From NCBI GenBank assembly GCA_040954595.2, contig CM082589.2, positions 1,922,001 to 1,986,000 of the forward strand: a stretch of 64,000 bases of DNA, given 5' to 3'. Source of the stretch: Balanoglossus misakiensis (Eukaryota; Hemichordata). Below are positions 26,547 to 38,245 of this stretch, in pieces. Each line of letters starts with the position of its first letter. Position 1 is the stretch's first letter. The notes beneath the pieces are model-generated. The model saw nothing but the letters and a program-made list of their open reading frames with translations, searched no databases and had not been told where the DNA came from. The position numbers were made by a program, and so were the translations under genes.

Positions 26547-26560
26547 TATTGTTAACAATA
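26547..26560. promoter_or_regulatory. Perfect palindrome of two inverted SOX-type sites
   Basis: TATTGTTAACAATA is a perfect 14-bp palindrome in which ATTGTT and AACAAT, both SOX-type cores, abut head to head. It sits 0.7 kb upstream of the SoxC start codon, so autoregulation or control by another SOX protein is plausible. GTTAAC could also be read by HNF1-class factors. Motif evidence only. Confidence 0.4.
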
Positions 26561-26630
26561 GAGCTTAATTATCAGATTCCAGGGTGGGAATTTTAATTGA
26601 GAAATCTTTCTTTTCTCTCTATCGCGTGCC

Positions 26631-26638
26631 ATGCAAAT
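26631..26638 (-). promoter_or_regulatory. POU octamer near the SoxC promoter
   Basis: ATGCAAAT is an exact octamer 0.6 kb upstream of the SoxC ATG and 70 bp from the palindromic SOX site. An ACAATGG SOX-like core lies at 26734-26740. The grouping suggests a proximal enhancer of POU/SOX type. Confidence 0.35.
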
Positions 26639-26944
26639 TTGGGTAAATTGCACCAAAAATTTATGCAGTGTCAAGTCTAATTATGCCAAGTAAGACAATA
26701 CTCTCTTATTTTGTCAGAAAAAAAGAGTTATTGACAATGGCAAAGTATTCCAAGCGCGTTGAGTTTTGTTAATGTAACCTGTGTATACTCTCGATCCATT
26801 CCTTTACAACTTTTCCTATCATTTTTTTTCAAGACTCAGATAATTTGGAGGTTAGGGGAGTGAATTATGGGGAAACATGTGCGAAGTACTCAGTTCTTTT
26901 TTGGCCGCGTCTATCGCCCATCGTGTGTGTGTGTAGTACTTTCA

Positions 26945-27095
26945 ACGAAAGCCCGCCCCCTAGCTCGCTGTTGTTTACACCCGTGGCCAATCAAGTCGCA
27001 TGGGCGGAGCCACGACTCTGATTGGTCGAATGCCAATGTGCGTGCAACATGCAAAACCTATATTTTGGCTTCGCGAATTGCTTCATGCTAGTTCC
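26945..27095 (+). promoter_or_regulatory. Predicted core promoter of SoxC
   Basis: In order: a GC box (GCCCGCCCCC, 26951-26960), a CCAAT box (26987-26991), another GC box (GGGCGG, 27002-27007), an inverted CCAAT (ATTGG, 27021-27025), a further CCAAT (27033-27037) and a TATA-like TATATTTT (27059-27066). This arrangement predicts a transcription start about 25-30 bp beyond the TATA-like box, near 27090, giving a 5' UTR of about 165 nt with no intron needed. The start is inferred, not mapped. Confidence 0.6.
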
Positions 27096-27255
27096 AAGTT
27101 GAGATCGCTGACTGAACGCACGAGACACTGGTGCGATCAGCCAACAACCGAGGCGATTTTTTTTTACCTCTAAGTCAGCCATAACCATCATCTTGAATTT
27201 TTATACCGCGATCACCCTGTATTCCTAGTTTACCTGAGCAGACAGAAACTACAGT
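27090..27255 (+). other. Predicted 5' UTR of SoxC
   Basis: Non-coding leader between the predicted start site and the ATG. No obvious splice junction is required because the coding frame is continuous from the initiator. The 5' boundary is an estimate from the TATA-like box. Confidence 0.45.
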
Positions 27256-28332
27256 ATGGTTCCGCAGACGACGAATACGCCGAACGGGTCTCACTCATCA
27301 GGACCGAGTTCCCCGGCCAACTCCGACAGTGGCAGCTCGTACTCGACCGACAGTGCCATGGATATTTCTACATCTGTGCTCGGGGAAGAGTCCCAGGGTG
27401 TTTGTGCCACGAACTGGAAATCATCCACTGGTCATATCAAACGGCCGATGAACGCGTTCATGGTGTGGTCGCAGATCGAGCGGCGAAAGATCAGCGAGTA
27501 CCACCCGGACATGCACAACGCGGAGATCAGCAAGCGGCTCGGTAAGAGGTGGAAGCTGCTGAACGAAGTCGAGAAACAGCCGTACGTCGAAGAGGCCGAG
27601 CGTCTGAGGCTCTTACACATGCAGGAATACCCAGACTACAAATACAGACCACGCAAGAAAGTTAAACCCAGCAAGCCCAGCGAAGGTAGCAGCCGTAGCC
27701 ACAGCTCGAAACATAAGAACCATTCCAAACATAAGAGCTTCAAGTTGACCCAGACGGGCACGGGCAGAGACAGACTTCCCAAACTCAAACTGACTGTTGA
27801 TAAGAAATTTTCCGTCGATAAGAAATTCAGGGAGAGTATCAAGGCCAGCAGGTCTGTGGAGGTGCCCGTCACCCAGCGCACGCCACCTGCTAAGGTCCCT
27901 TCCAGCCCGACCGTCACGGCACCAGACTCACCGCCCGAGTCGCTTAGCTTTTACGAGGACTCAGTGAAGCCGAGCGACCACGCTATGGAGTGCGATAACA
28001 GGAAACTCGACACAGTGCCAACCGCGGGTGAACCAGTCAGCCAAGCGTCAACAACAACCACGGCGGCAACAACGACGACGACGACGACCACGCATAACAA
28101 CAACAACTCCACGGCCACAATCGAAGATGACTTCCCGTTTCCGTCAAACTGGCCCGCTTTCGAACTCGCTAGCCTCAACCTGGGCAACCTTACTGAGGAC
28201 CTTAGCCCGTTTACATCAGACTCTTGCAGTAGTTCTGGCACACATTTTGAATTCCCGGACTACACGACGCCTGAAGTAAGTGAGTTAATCGAGGGAGACT
28301 GGCTAGAAATAGCGTCTCTTGTACCAAACTGA
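27256..28332 (+). CDS. SoxC: SoxC-family HMG-box transcription factor, intronless
   Basis: A 358-residue nuclear DNA-binding activator of the Sox4/Sox11/Sox12 class, known in animals for roles in neural and progenitor differentiation. Visible order: Ser/Thr-rich N-terminus (1-57). SOX HMG box (about 59-137) with RPMNAFMVW, whose FM residues form the DNA-intercalating wedge, then [17 protein letters not shown], which is typical of group C, and a basic YRPRKKVK nuclear-localisation tail. His/Lys/Ser-rich stretch (146-163). A short [12 protein letters not shown] duplication (181-192). A central AKVPSSPT...ESLSFYED motif (212-234) like that of vertebrate Sox11. Thr and Asn runs (266-284). C-terminal activation motif [15 protein letters not shown] and GDWLE (331-351). 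The ATG is well placed, with A at -3 and G at +4, and TGA closes the frame. It lacks the acidic and Gly/Ala-rich insertions that make vertebrate Sox11 longer. One exon, no frame break, own promoter. Group C assignment is secure; the species-specific name is not. Confidence 0.97.
   Translation: MVPQTTNTPNGSHSSGPSSPANSDSGSSYSTDSAMDISTSVLGEESQGVCATNWKSSTGHIKRPMNAFMVWSQIERRKISEYHPDMHNAEISKRLGKRWKLLNEVEKQPYVEEAERLRLLHMQEYPDYKYRPRKKVKPSKPSEGSSRSHSSKHKNHSKHKSFKLTQTGTGRDRLPKLKLTVDKKFSVDKKFRESIKASRSVEVPVTQRTPPAKVPSSPTVTAPDSPPESLSFYEDSVKPSDHAMECDNRKLDTVPTAGEPVSQASTTTTAATTTTTTTTHNNNNSTATIEDDFPFPSNWPAFELASLNLGNLTEDLSPFTSDSCSSSGTHFEFPDYTTPEVSELIEGDWLEIASLVPN
28051..28107 (+). repeat. (ACN)n trinucleotide tract inside the SoxC CDS
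   Basis: Mixed ACA/ACG/ACC codons encode residues 266-279, nearly all Thr, followed by AAC codons giving four Asn. It is a coding microsatellite between the central motif and the activation domain and probably varies in length. Confidence 0.85.
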
Positions 28333-29000
28333 TGAGCTCAAGCCAATAACACTGACTTTGAACTTTAAAGAGACTATAGTGCCCATATTGCTATGTTTCC
28401 ATGCATGCAATCGGCCGACTTAAGTTATATATATTTATACAGTTTTATGCAATTTTCTACCTGTGATTTTTCCAAACCAACTTTAAGAAACCGGTATTCC
28501 AAAAATATTTGATGAGTTTATTTTTCATTTGGAATTGTATACGGCGGCAATCGGCTTGTATGTTTACATGCGTTCACGAATGTGGACAAACTTGGGAAAT
28601 ATTTTGTATATGGCGATCACATATTTTGGAATTTGTGTCAAATGGCGATGTTGGCTTCTGTTTACACAGCGCCGGTGAATAAGCTTCGAGCAACAATCAT
28701 GTGTGTATCATATTATTGTAGAGATTTTTTGCAGAATTAATTCTTCTCGCTCTTTTTGTACATTCTCTCTAGTTTTATTATGAAAAAATGTCTAATATTA
28801 TTTTTCTGCTCTTCCTACAACCAGCACTCTTGTGAAAAATGCATTTATTTGTAGCAGAGAGAGGTCACATTGGTGTTAGCGTTTTGACATGTGCTGACTT
28901 CATACAGTTTTGTAAATTATCACGCTTCGTACCGTCTACACATATTTTCTGTGCATATCTCTTTAAAAATAAATCCAGTGATTTTTCATCGACGAGCCCA
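28333..29000 (+). other. Predicted 3' UTR of SoxC
   Basis: An AT-rich, non-coding tail with ATTTA and TGTA-type elements follows the stop codon, contrasting with the GC-richer CDS. Such elements are typical of short-lived developmental mRNAs. The end is placed just after the AATAAA at 28968-28973; a later end is possible. Confidence 0.5.
28968..28973 (+). terminator. AATAAA polyadenylation signal candidate for SoxC
   Basis: A canonical hexamer about 640 nt after the stop codon. Downstream sequence is T-rich, and a strong TG-rich stretch (about 29124-29137) lies further on. Cleavage is predicted near 28985-29000. Motif-based only. Confidence 0.5.
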
Positions 29001-31218
29001 GATCAGGAGAAATATATATCTTTCAGAACAGTGTAATATATTTTTGGCTAGACTGTTTTTTGATTATTTGATATAACTTTGTACAAGTTCGTAGTAAAAA
29101 AACAATTTCCAATGAAAATCTGCTGGTGTGTGTGTTGCGTTTTCTTGAGCGTGTGGAGTGTTAATTTATGCAGTACCTGGTATTCATTCATTTCAGAGGC
29201 CGTGAAAAGGGTTCGTTTATGTTGGGTATTTAATGCATGATCGACGTGGGGTCTGTGTATAACAGGCGGTCAGTTCGATTTTTTAAGCCCCTATGCCCAC
29301 ACAGGAAACTTGTAAATATTTTCGCCATTAGTTTACGCATAGACTGCGTTTGCTGCACTGTCCACGGTTTACATTGACCAGTCTTTGGGTGTGCGTGTCC
29401 CTTCCGGCTTAAATTGGCCATTTGGTCATCTGTCCAGACAGTGGCTAAAGCTCCCAGGGAGCCCGTCTCTTGAATACAGTCGGGGGTTTGCGTCATACAC
29501 TTTCAATGTGGCTAGTCGCCGGTCGGAGTTTACATTAGGCCACCTGCCTAGCCCCTAATCTGTTTGACAAAAGGGCTTTTGCTATATGCCGAGATCCCCC
29601 AGACCAGAGACGCACCCCTGTCGATTGGCCTTTCCCTCCCCCTTGGATCCGCGGCAGTTGCTTGATCAACCCGTACATCACCAAGACGATATAGCGAGAG
29701 GAAAAATAATCGCTCTATGTATACTATAGCATACTGCTCCCTTGGTTATACCCTGTGTAGCAAGACCGCTGTATTTTATTACCCGGTCTAGCCAATGTTT
29801 TGGCTGTCAACATAACAGACGGTTGATCTCATTGAAACTGACCGGGGTCAGTGCCATTTTTTTCGTCTAGTGGGTAAGCGTACACCACGAAGGTATGAGA
29901 CGCCTCAGATTGATACACGAGAGAGCGTTATATATGTAAAACACCCTGGCCTTTTTTGTGACTTCTTGTGAATGACTTGTCTTCAGATTAAAATTTCACG
30001 CCTCATAAGACTATTGATTCGCCACGAAGGGGGATGACACCCCTGATGTTGGCGGTGGCGGTCTCAGCTGCGACAGTCAACCCGTCTTCAGCCTGAGGGG
30101 AATGAATTCACACTCCGGGCTGTTGTTGACCCGGCCTCGACACCGCGTCAGACCTACTTCCCATTGGGTTGTTTCTACGGAGATTTTTTTTTAGATCAGT
30201 CGACGGATGACCTACACGGTCGAACTGTCCCCCACACCGGCACCGGGTGGTTATCAAGCCCGCTAAGCCTCATAAATCACGCGCTTACACCAAAACCTGG
30301 ATATGGTAGTGTACATGAATGAGGGTTATGTGTCAGTCAATTGAATCGATGCAATTGGTAACTGATCGGAGACTTATTGCGTCATTTCACGACAATAATC
30401 GAAACTTATGAACAGTCGATGCGTCGATCGTTGCCGAATTTCCCGCCACTGGTCAACCAGCGACCAATTTTAAAAATAGCCCTTCGCTAATCAGACGGTA
30501 CACTATTGTTGATGTTTGTTCACGCTGCATAATTTTGTTTACACATGTCAAGAGTTACCGCGCTGACCCTTCTGATGAAATCAGCTGTTGGCTAGCTGGG
30601 TCATCCTCGGGAGAGAAAATAACTCGTCGGCTAGACTACAGCGTACAATTTGTATCACGACCAGAGCCCCTAAGCAAGCCGCGAATATTTTGGGGATTTA
30701 ACCCGTATCAGTTTCATTCCCCACCGGTAGATCGAACTGCAGCTACCCGCTCAGTTGATCAGCCAAAAAAAGTCCGCCCAAGCGACGATTCCTAAGACGG
30801 GAATCGAGCAAAAAGACACGCTTATACGTCTACCAGCCTTGGCCCAATTTCTGCCCGAGCTTTTTGAGTTTATACTCCCGTAGCATGGTATCATTCATTT
30901 TCGTTCAAGGACGCGCGTACTATCGCTTTACGCTTCTCTCTATTGACTTCTAGAAATAGCTTGACACTTTTTTTCTAACACGTTACAGCGTTGCAAGGCA
31001 CCAACCTGCGCTAGTGCACACGTACCGAGAGTGTCACGAAAGCTACCTTATTAACGAAGTTCAGGAGTTCATCATCGCACACATTCCGACCTGCCTTTTT
31101 CCAGATTTACGCTTGCATAAGTTACCGTTTCTGAAAATAACTCGCCTTGTGACATTGCATTGTACTTGGCAACGGATCCCTGATTCACCCTTCGCGGAGA
31201 ACGAGGCACCTGGACCTT

Positions 31219-31232
31219 GTTGCCATGGTGAC
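31219..31232 (+). promoter_or_regulatory. RFX X-box, near-perfect
   Basis: GTTGCC-AT-GGTGAC matches every position of RYYNYY(N2)RRNRAC and resembles experimentally known X-boxes of ciliary genes. It lies 2.9 kb after the SoxC stop codon. Confidence 0.4.
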
Positions 31233-31859
31233 AAATATATGAAGAGCCTGCCCTCAGCACGGCGCAATTCCAGTTTTGACAAGGTGCAACAATCATTCAC
31301 CGTTCAAAAATTACTAGTATGTTACACAGATATGCCGCAGTACTCGAGTTTCGGTAGAAATAATAACATCCCTGGTTTTTATAATTCTTAACCCGCGGAG
31401 TTGAATATGCGGCTAGGCAATGTTTCTTTCAAGGCATAAACACGCACTTTGTTTTGATATATAACGAATGGCATATTTAAGAATCGAAGAAGTGGTTTAC
31501 TTATATGTCATCTCAATCTGTATGTCGTGTTGAGGACATCTCACTGAGTGTAACGCAACATTTGTATCGAGATTTTCAGCTTCCATAGGAGAGCGCATGC
31601 ACACCCTCGGCATATGGCCATCCCTGCACAAAAATACACAGGTAGTGTTGCCACCCGAACCCCGGCGTGCCACCGTTAAATATGTGGGTCAGTGTGGTAT
31701 ACATCCCCCACCCATCGGCACCAAATTTAGATTTGTGACACGTGCTAGGTCTGCTTACCGATGATGGCATTGATGTCGTTTCATTTCCGCTTTTAAACTC
31801 GCTGCGTGAGAATACAAGCTGTGAATCACCGAAATAGAAAAAGAAAAAGAATTGTCGAA

Positions 31860-31888
31860 CAAAAACAAACAAACAAACAACAACAAAA
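31860..31888. repeat. (CAAA)n short microsatellite
   Basis: AAC/AAAC units repeated about seven times with interruptions. Confidence 0.8.
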
Positions 31889-32443
31889 TAAGTTTGAATA
31901 CTTTTCTCTCGAAGTGCCAATTATAATTGTCTATTGTCCTTTCTATGAAGATAACAAAAATATGTTTTCATAAAGCAGTGAGAGTGGCTTGGAACTGGGA
32001 CAGGTACGATCCGATGACGAGATAACATTATGAAAGTGTGGTCATAGTGTAGTGAGGGTAGTTTATCCCCATTCTTATAGTTTCCTAGTCATCTAAATGA
32101 TTCAATATTGACGGCCAACAATGGTGATTAATTATAATCATTTCAACTTAATATTCAGTCTGATTTTCGAGTGACTGACATGGCCAACGGAAATCGGAAA
32201 CAAAAGATGCGGGTAGGCGAAGAGGACGGGGATCATACGATGCCGTATTGTCACAACTGAGTCATGTAGAATCGCCTACCGGCCATTTTCCACGGCTTTG
32301 AATTGAGAATTCATTTGGGTATTAGAATTCTGGGTTGATCGCGTGATTGCGTATTGTTAGCGTGAGGCGTTATCGGGAGGCGCACGTGCGGCCAGTCGGT
32401 TCATGGTGAAGGTTGTGAGGTCACAGGCCTATACGAGAGAGAG

Positions 32444-32490
32444 GAACAAACAAACAAACAAACAAACAAAAAAAAACAAAAAAAAACAAT
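32444..32490. repeat. (CAAA)n and A-rich tract
   Basis: Five to six CAAA units followed by two A9-class tracts separated by C. Confidence 0.85.
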
Positions 32491-33154
32491 AAAACTATCG
32501 TCGTTTATGAACAGTATTGGAGATATTAACTTTCACTGGTGCAGAATTATATCGTTTGGCGATTTGTAAATGGTCCTCAGTACTTCTATAATATTATCTT
32601 ATTCGTTAAAGTCAGTATTTTGTCCAATATTTTGGGTACACCCCCAAAACATGGCTGTCAATTCATAGTGGCATCATGCAAATCTCTATTAGTCTGCGTC
32701 ACTGAAAAGAAAGGTTATGAAAATTGGGTTATGAAAATTAGGTACATGCAACGTGCGGCACGAGAACGGAGTATCCGGTAACTTATCCTTGAAACGAACC
32801 CTTTCACTTAAGATATCTTGTTATGCTGGAAGACAGAAAAATCAGCTGATTTTCTAAATTATGGGAAAAAGTCGATTGGTAAATCTTTCTTTAACAAGAC
32901 TTGTGTTCTATTTTTAAAGTACGAGATCTAAAGAACGAACTCGATCTGGCGCTTGGAAAGTTTAACACTACCGATATCAGAAACCGATATTCTCTAATAA
33001 CAAAGCTCGATCGAATTTGGTTTTGTTTTTAGAAAATGTGCGCAGTTTTTATTCATGGTAAATTACGTTTTGTAACCCTGTGTCGCAGTTGTAGCAGTGA
33101 CGATCATAGACAACAAAAATGACACGTTTTCTTGTTTAAATATAGGAATATACG

Positions 33155-33182
33155 CACGTGTGACACGTGATCCGCTCACGTG
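33155..33182. promoter_or_regulatory. Three CACGTG E-boxes within 28 bp
   Basis: CACGTG occurs at 33155-33160, 33164-33169 and 33177-33182. Each is a binding core for MYC/MAX, USF or HES/HEY-type bHLH proteins. Three in 28 bp is far above chance (one per about 4 kb) and suggests a cooperative element. Target gene unknown; SoxC is 5 kb away. Confidence 0.4.
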
Positions 33183-33356
33183 CGACACTTCGCAATAGGA
33201 AAAACGTCGACGACGCCGATGTATTTTGAAAGCGCGAGTTGCGACACAGCTTCTTAAAGAATGTTCATGATTTTATAACAGCAGCCTTGTCAACTTTCTT
33301 TTATCGAGTGTTATGATAGAGCCGCCAATCCATTCATCCCTCCCTCTCCCCCTCTC

Positions 33357-33528
33357 TCCATCCATCCACCCAATCCATCCAACCCCATCCATCCATCCAT
33401 CCATCCATCCATCCATCCAGCCAGCCAGCCAGCTTCTAATGTCAGTCAGTCACAGTCAGTCAGTCAGTCAGTCAGTCAGTCACTCACTATCTCACTTACT
33501 CACCCACTCACTCACTCACTCACTCACA
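33357..33528. repeat. Compound tetranucleotide microsatellite ATCC-AGCC-AGTC-ACTC
   Basis: Consecutive blocks of CATC (to 33418), CAGC (33419-33433), CAGT (33442-33480) and CACT (33481-33526) units. Each unit differs from the previous one by a single base. It creates a spurious Ser/His/Pro-rich frame, not a gene. Confidence 0.9.
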
Positions 33529-33664
33529 TATTTCAATCAGGTGTCCATAACAACATGTAACGTGTAACCGTTTCACACTTCGAGTCACGGTCACTCCGTC
33601 GAGTGCAGCTTTTGTAGAAGCACCGTGACAGAAAAGAACCTTCGTGGTTCCGAGTAGTTCCCTG

Positions 33665-33682
33665 CCCCCCCCCCCCCCCCCC
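33665..33682 (+). repeat. Poly(C) run, 18 nt
   Basis: Eighteen uninterrupted C, equal to poly(G) on the other strand; the longest G/C homopolymer in the window. Confidence 0.9.
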
Positions 33683-34250
33683 GACACTGTCTTTACAAAA
33701 ATCTAGTGTTTCATGGCCACGCGTGTCGATATTTTTAGCTTGTCACGTTCAAACCCACCGCCGAACATGCCTCGCGGTCCCGATCGATCGCGTAGTTCGT
33801 TGCCATAACAACAAGCATCTTGGCGCTGCGTCACTTCATACCGTTTACCCATCTTTTGGACACCGGCGCTGTAAATTCGACTGATTCGTTATTCCCAGTG
33901 TGTCTGTTGCCAGGGAAACGAGTTTTAAGTTCTTCGTGTTCAATCTATTATGTCGTTAATACTACGCATGCTCCCATGACGATTTATTTGACGTGCGTAT
34001 TTCTGAACGATTGCAACTTGGCGCGGCCTTCTGCAAGGACACCAGAAAATAACACCTCCAGAACTCCGTGTGCGCTGTTCGTTATGTATAGAAATGGGGG
34101 CGTTGATACTCTCCAGATTAATGACATTAATCGCATCACAAGAAGGTCGAAACTGAGATCTTCAAATTGTGGGTATTTTTCAATTACTGTCATATCAATG
34201 GTGAAATTATCTGTTCAATTTCAGGACTACTTACCTGTTGACGAAATAGT

Positions 34251-34274
34251 ATCATCATCATCATCATCATCATT

Positions 34275-34352
<78 letters not shown>
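34251..34352. repeat. (TCA)34 microsatellite
   Basis: About 34 TCA units with one ATTA interruption near 34272. It gives a long Ser run in a chance reading frame. It is immediately followed by the inverted repeat CTGTAAC/GTTACAG (34352-34369). Confidence 0.95.
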
Positions 34353-34369
34353 TGTAACTATGGTTACAG
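34352..34369. repeat. 7-bp inverted repeat at the end of the (TCA)n tract
   Basis: CTGTAAC and GTTACAG are exact reverse complements around TATG. The core GTAACTATGGTTAC also resembles an X-box with weakened halves. Confidence 0.5.
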
Positions 34370-35952
34370 TGGCGTATTAAAATATAAAAACACAGTCAAA
34401 TTTCTTTCTACTGTCTACGTACCGTATCTATGTAAATTGTACCATTTAGCTGGACACTACGCAAAATATACTGTACTGGCGATAATATTGGAAGGGGGCT
34501 AATAATTACGTCATCCGATATCAGAACGTCAATTCACAAGATGTTTATTGCAAATGTGATGTTCGGAGTTTCAATAAACAATAATTGCAACTCTTATGAT
34601 GACGGGAAGTTGTTTGCTCACGTCACTCAGAGTTGTCACCGCGTTTATCTGTGGAGTGTTTACAGAAAATGTCGTGAAGGACGCGCGGATTGGCAATTAC
34701 GTAAATTAGACCTTGGCAAGTGAAACGGACACTTCCTTCACTTTTCAAGAAAAGACCTGAAGACGCGAAACATTGCAGTGTGGATTATAGACACGGAGTG
34801 TGAACGTGACGGGCTGCGGGGAGATGAGGTCACATGGCGCGGCGGAGTTTGAATCCTTGCCGTAGACTCGATCAAACCACCGGGCGTTATTACCGCCCAG
34901 AAAATCTTTCACGAGAAACTTTAAGAATCGCGGGAAAATTTCTGCCGGTGAACAGGTGTCGTATGTCACAAACGTACCGCCAACAAGGTTTCCTTGAGGG
35001 TCGAAAGGCAAATTGGAGCTGTTTCCCTGTACCGCTACCTCGTGGTTCCAGCGAAATGTCTGGTTCCATGGGGGTGGGGGAGGGGGGAATTTTTACATTT
35101 TCGTCGCTTGAGTTTCACACTTCTGGAATTTGAATAGATTATTTGGCGCCGAGCTGAGAGGAAAGTGAATTTTAAACAGTTTAAATTCTATAAAGGTGCC
35201 TAACTCCGAACAATGACCTCCAAGATCTTTTAAGAAGGCGGGGATATTCTTAGGGAAATTGAAAGTCCCCTTGTAATTGTACAAGCGTCTTGAGGTGTCA
35301 ACACGATATTCTTGGGACACATCTGGTGTCGTTCCAAGACGGTGGCGGTCAGTGCAGAAACGCTGGTCGTTGGTCCTATGGCTTTATCTGCATTATTTGG
35401 GTCAGTGCTACGTGAAGAGTCTGGTTTTTCTGTGAAAGAAACTTTTTAAACTTCAATCTTATTTTAGAGACAACACCACCTGTTGAGTCGCTCTTACGTA
35501 ATGCGTGGTTTGTTTGTTTCACTGATGTGTTTACTAATTAACATGGGCTTTGAAATTTCCACCAAGGATGCTGTCCCGGCGCTTGGTACTTAACCCTCAT
35601 TGACACGTTTTCCCGCGTCTAGGAGGGGTGGGGGTCGAAGCGAAACAAAAAGGGTGATTCTGACAACCCCTCTTGACACTAACAAACAAGAGACAAAACT
35701 TTTGAATATACAATCCGTCGCCGTGGACACAGAGCTGCGTGAAACTGACATTAAATTCTGATTGGTCACCTCGTTTTTACACACCTGAAATTGACATCGA
35801 ATTATCCAGCTTCTTACAAGTGTTCGGTTGTTTGCTTGTTTACGTTCCTCAAATAAATTTGCTTATTTACTTTATGCCAAAGTTTGTCAGGAAATCAGCT
35901 TTAGATTCTAAATCAACAGTTTACTTTTTTTTACAATACTTTTCACGAGCCT

Positions 35953-35987
35953 GGTTAGTGCATAGACTCTAGGGTCTATGGTTAGTG
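35953..35987. repeat. CATAGAC hairpin flanked by GGTTAGTG direct repeats
   Basis: CATAGAC (35961-35967) and GTCTATG (35974-35980) form a perfect inverted repeat. The octamer GGTTAGTG occurs on both sides (35953-35960 and 35980-35987). The layout recalls a tiny insertion with target duplication but is too short to class. Confidence 0.45.
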
Positions 35988-37177
35988 GTAAACGTTTTTT
36001 GGAATATACTCGAAAGGACGAATACCAGAGCCGTGTTTCAACCTTGTGGTTGATGAATACAAAACACCGATTTGCGTTTGGGCTATAGATTATTGGGGTT
36101 AAAGCATACCGTGTCAGTAACGCCTTCAGAACCCACAAATTCCACGCTATGATGTAAAACTTGTCATACTATAATATCATGCAGGTATGACGATTCAAAC
36201 CGGTATCTAAAACTTGCGCGTGTGTTTTTCTGTACTATTGGTATGTCCGTCACGTGGCCTCTTGGCTCGTATTCCGCTAATCTCGCAAACTCATAATTCC
36301 AGAGAAATTAAAATGCCTTATATTTTGTTCAAATGCTGTCGTTAGGTCGTCTGCTGCCAGAGGACGATTTTTGACAGTTTATACGTGATTGTTACTAATA
36401 CTTTGAAACCATGATAAACAAGAACCCGTGGGGTCCATGCGGCCACAGACTACTAGCGTAATTTGAGGCGCTTGAAACCCGTTTAGCCAAATCTTCCTCG
36501 ACTGCACTGTAAACTCATGCTTACTTAATTCTTTGAGTTCTTGAGTTCTGTATTTATAGGAGTAATTGGCGGTAAATAAATTACATAAGTTGTTATTCGT
36601 TATTAATTATTCATAGTGCTCTTCTGACCTTATTTAAATTCCAAGTCGTTTAATAGTTGGAGAAGTTCTGAAATGTTTAAGACACATTCTTTTATGTCAT
36701 CTACATTCCATTTTTAACTTGGACACACGTTGTCGGGAAGTGTTTTAACAATAAACGCTAATTACTTTTTCAGTGTCTCGAGTGATCGGACCGTGTGGTC
36801 GAACCGCCAACACTTGTGAAGCCCCAGTCGTATATAAACCTTACTCCCACGTGAGAAATTACGTCACGCGAAATGTCACTTTCAAGTTCGTCAGCTGTTC
36901 CATCAATTGTTTACGGCCAGTGGACGGGAAGTAATAGAGTTCCGGCCAACCCTTCTGGAACACGAATTAGCCGTTTTACGAGACAAAATATTTTCCGGTC
37001 GGGTAGTACAACTACCCAGACGCTTTCCGGTTGCAATTTGACCAAGTTGTGGTCGCCATCTCAAGAGGTGGAATAATTTGTATCTAAAAAGCCATCGGAA
37101 AATCAATTCCAATTTATTTCTAATTTGCATTCCAGGCCTTTTTGTTGTATAATCTAGAACTCTGCCCACCCAAGTTC

Positions 37178-37208
37178 AACCATAGACTCGTTTCTACAGT
37201 CTATGGTT
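37178..37208. repeat. Perfect 11-bp inverted repeat sharing CATAGAC
   Basis: AACCATAGACT and AGTCTATGGTT are exact reverse complements with a 9-nt loop (37189-37197). The arm core is the same CATAGAC as the hairpin 1.2 kb upstream. Confidence 0.6.
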
Positions 37209-37523
37209 TAATATATACCACAGTGCAACGTCGCGATGGAGTGGTGGGTGGGTAGCACACGTAGATTTGAAGAAACTGGCGCTCGCAGAAAAACGCGAAA
37301 GAAAGACGACAAAATCCGACGTGGGAATTACAACCCCCTTCCCAAATCTACAGAACAGAGCGACGCGATTTATCAAAATAAATGCAAATCGCTTTTCAAA
37401 AGTTTGCACAGGCGCGAAAATCTGTTTTCACGGCACTGCATACTTAGAAGTCCATTGACTAAAGGTGTCAATGGGTTCCCTTTCCAGATTGAAACAGTTT
37501 TCACACCTATTGGACATATGCTG

Positions 37524-37531
37524 TGACGTCA
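37524..37531. promoter_or_regulatory. CRE palindrome TGACGTCA
   Basis: A perfect CREB/ATF site followed by a G-rich tract; isolated, with no start site recognised. Confidence 0.25.
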
Positions 37532-38245
37532 CCTTGGAGAGGGGGGGGGGTGAATTGATACTGTAGTAACAGATGTATTTCTATTCTTGCCAGATTTCTG
37601 TTGTTCTGTCTAAACTATTTTGTTTTCTGATGTTTGCCTCTGTGTTGAAGACACACAGTTGCAGAAAACACCGGTTACCTGTAACGGGGCTTCCCAACCA
37701 CGGGCGCCGGATATCATTGGTCTATTTACAACATCATACTCCTTGTAAACAGGATGGTGCTTCCTCTGCAGTAAACCTCGTTTCTGTGGTAAACACTGTA
37801 TGTCTTGCAGGCCCTCTTTACTAAACACCTTATGCACTACATACGTGAGAAACTTGTTTACCCCTACTTGTGTCTATAACAAGCAAGATGCCCTTCGCCG
37901 ACCAGTGTCCAGTCTTCATTCTTCCGGCCCGAGGGATAATTGGCCGATCGAGGGTGGTGGGCCTCCAGTGAAAGGAGAATCCTTCTATTACTCATCGTCT
38001 CCGAGACAAGATAATAGCAAAAGTGGTTCAGGTGACTCCCCTAATATTGCCGACCTTTTCCCGCGGTCTCAATTGTATAACGCGCCGCTCGATTAATATA
38101 ATAACAGTTCACAGCGTGGGGAATTGGATGACCAGTCGTTCATTTCTCCTTCGTGAAGTTTCTTACTTTCGGTCCTTCCGTACAAGACTTAGACATTCCC
38201 TTCAGTTAGAATGGTAACCTAAGCAATCTCAGACGTCCTCCATTT

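Noticed and set aside
33820-34380. A Ser-rich open frame
   Set aside because: The Ser run is the (TCA)n microsatellite and the remainder resembles nothing known.
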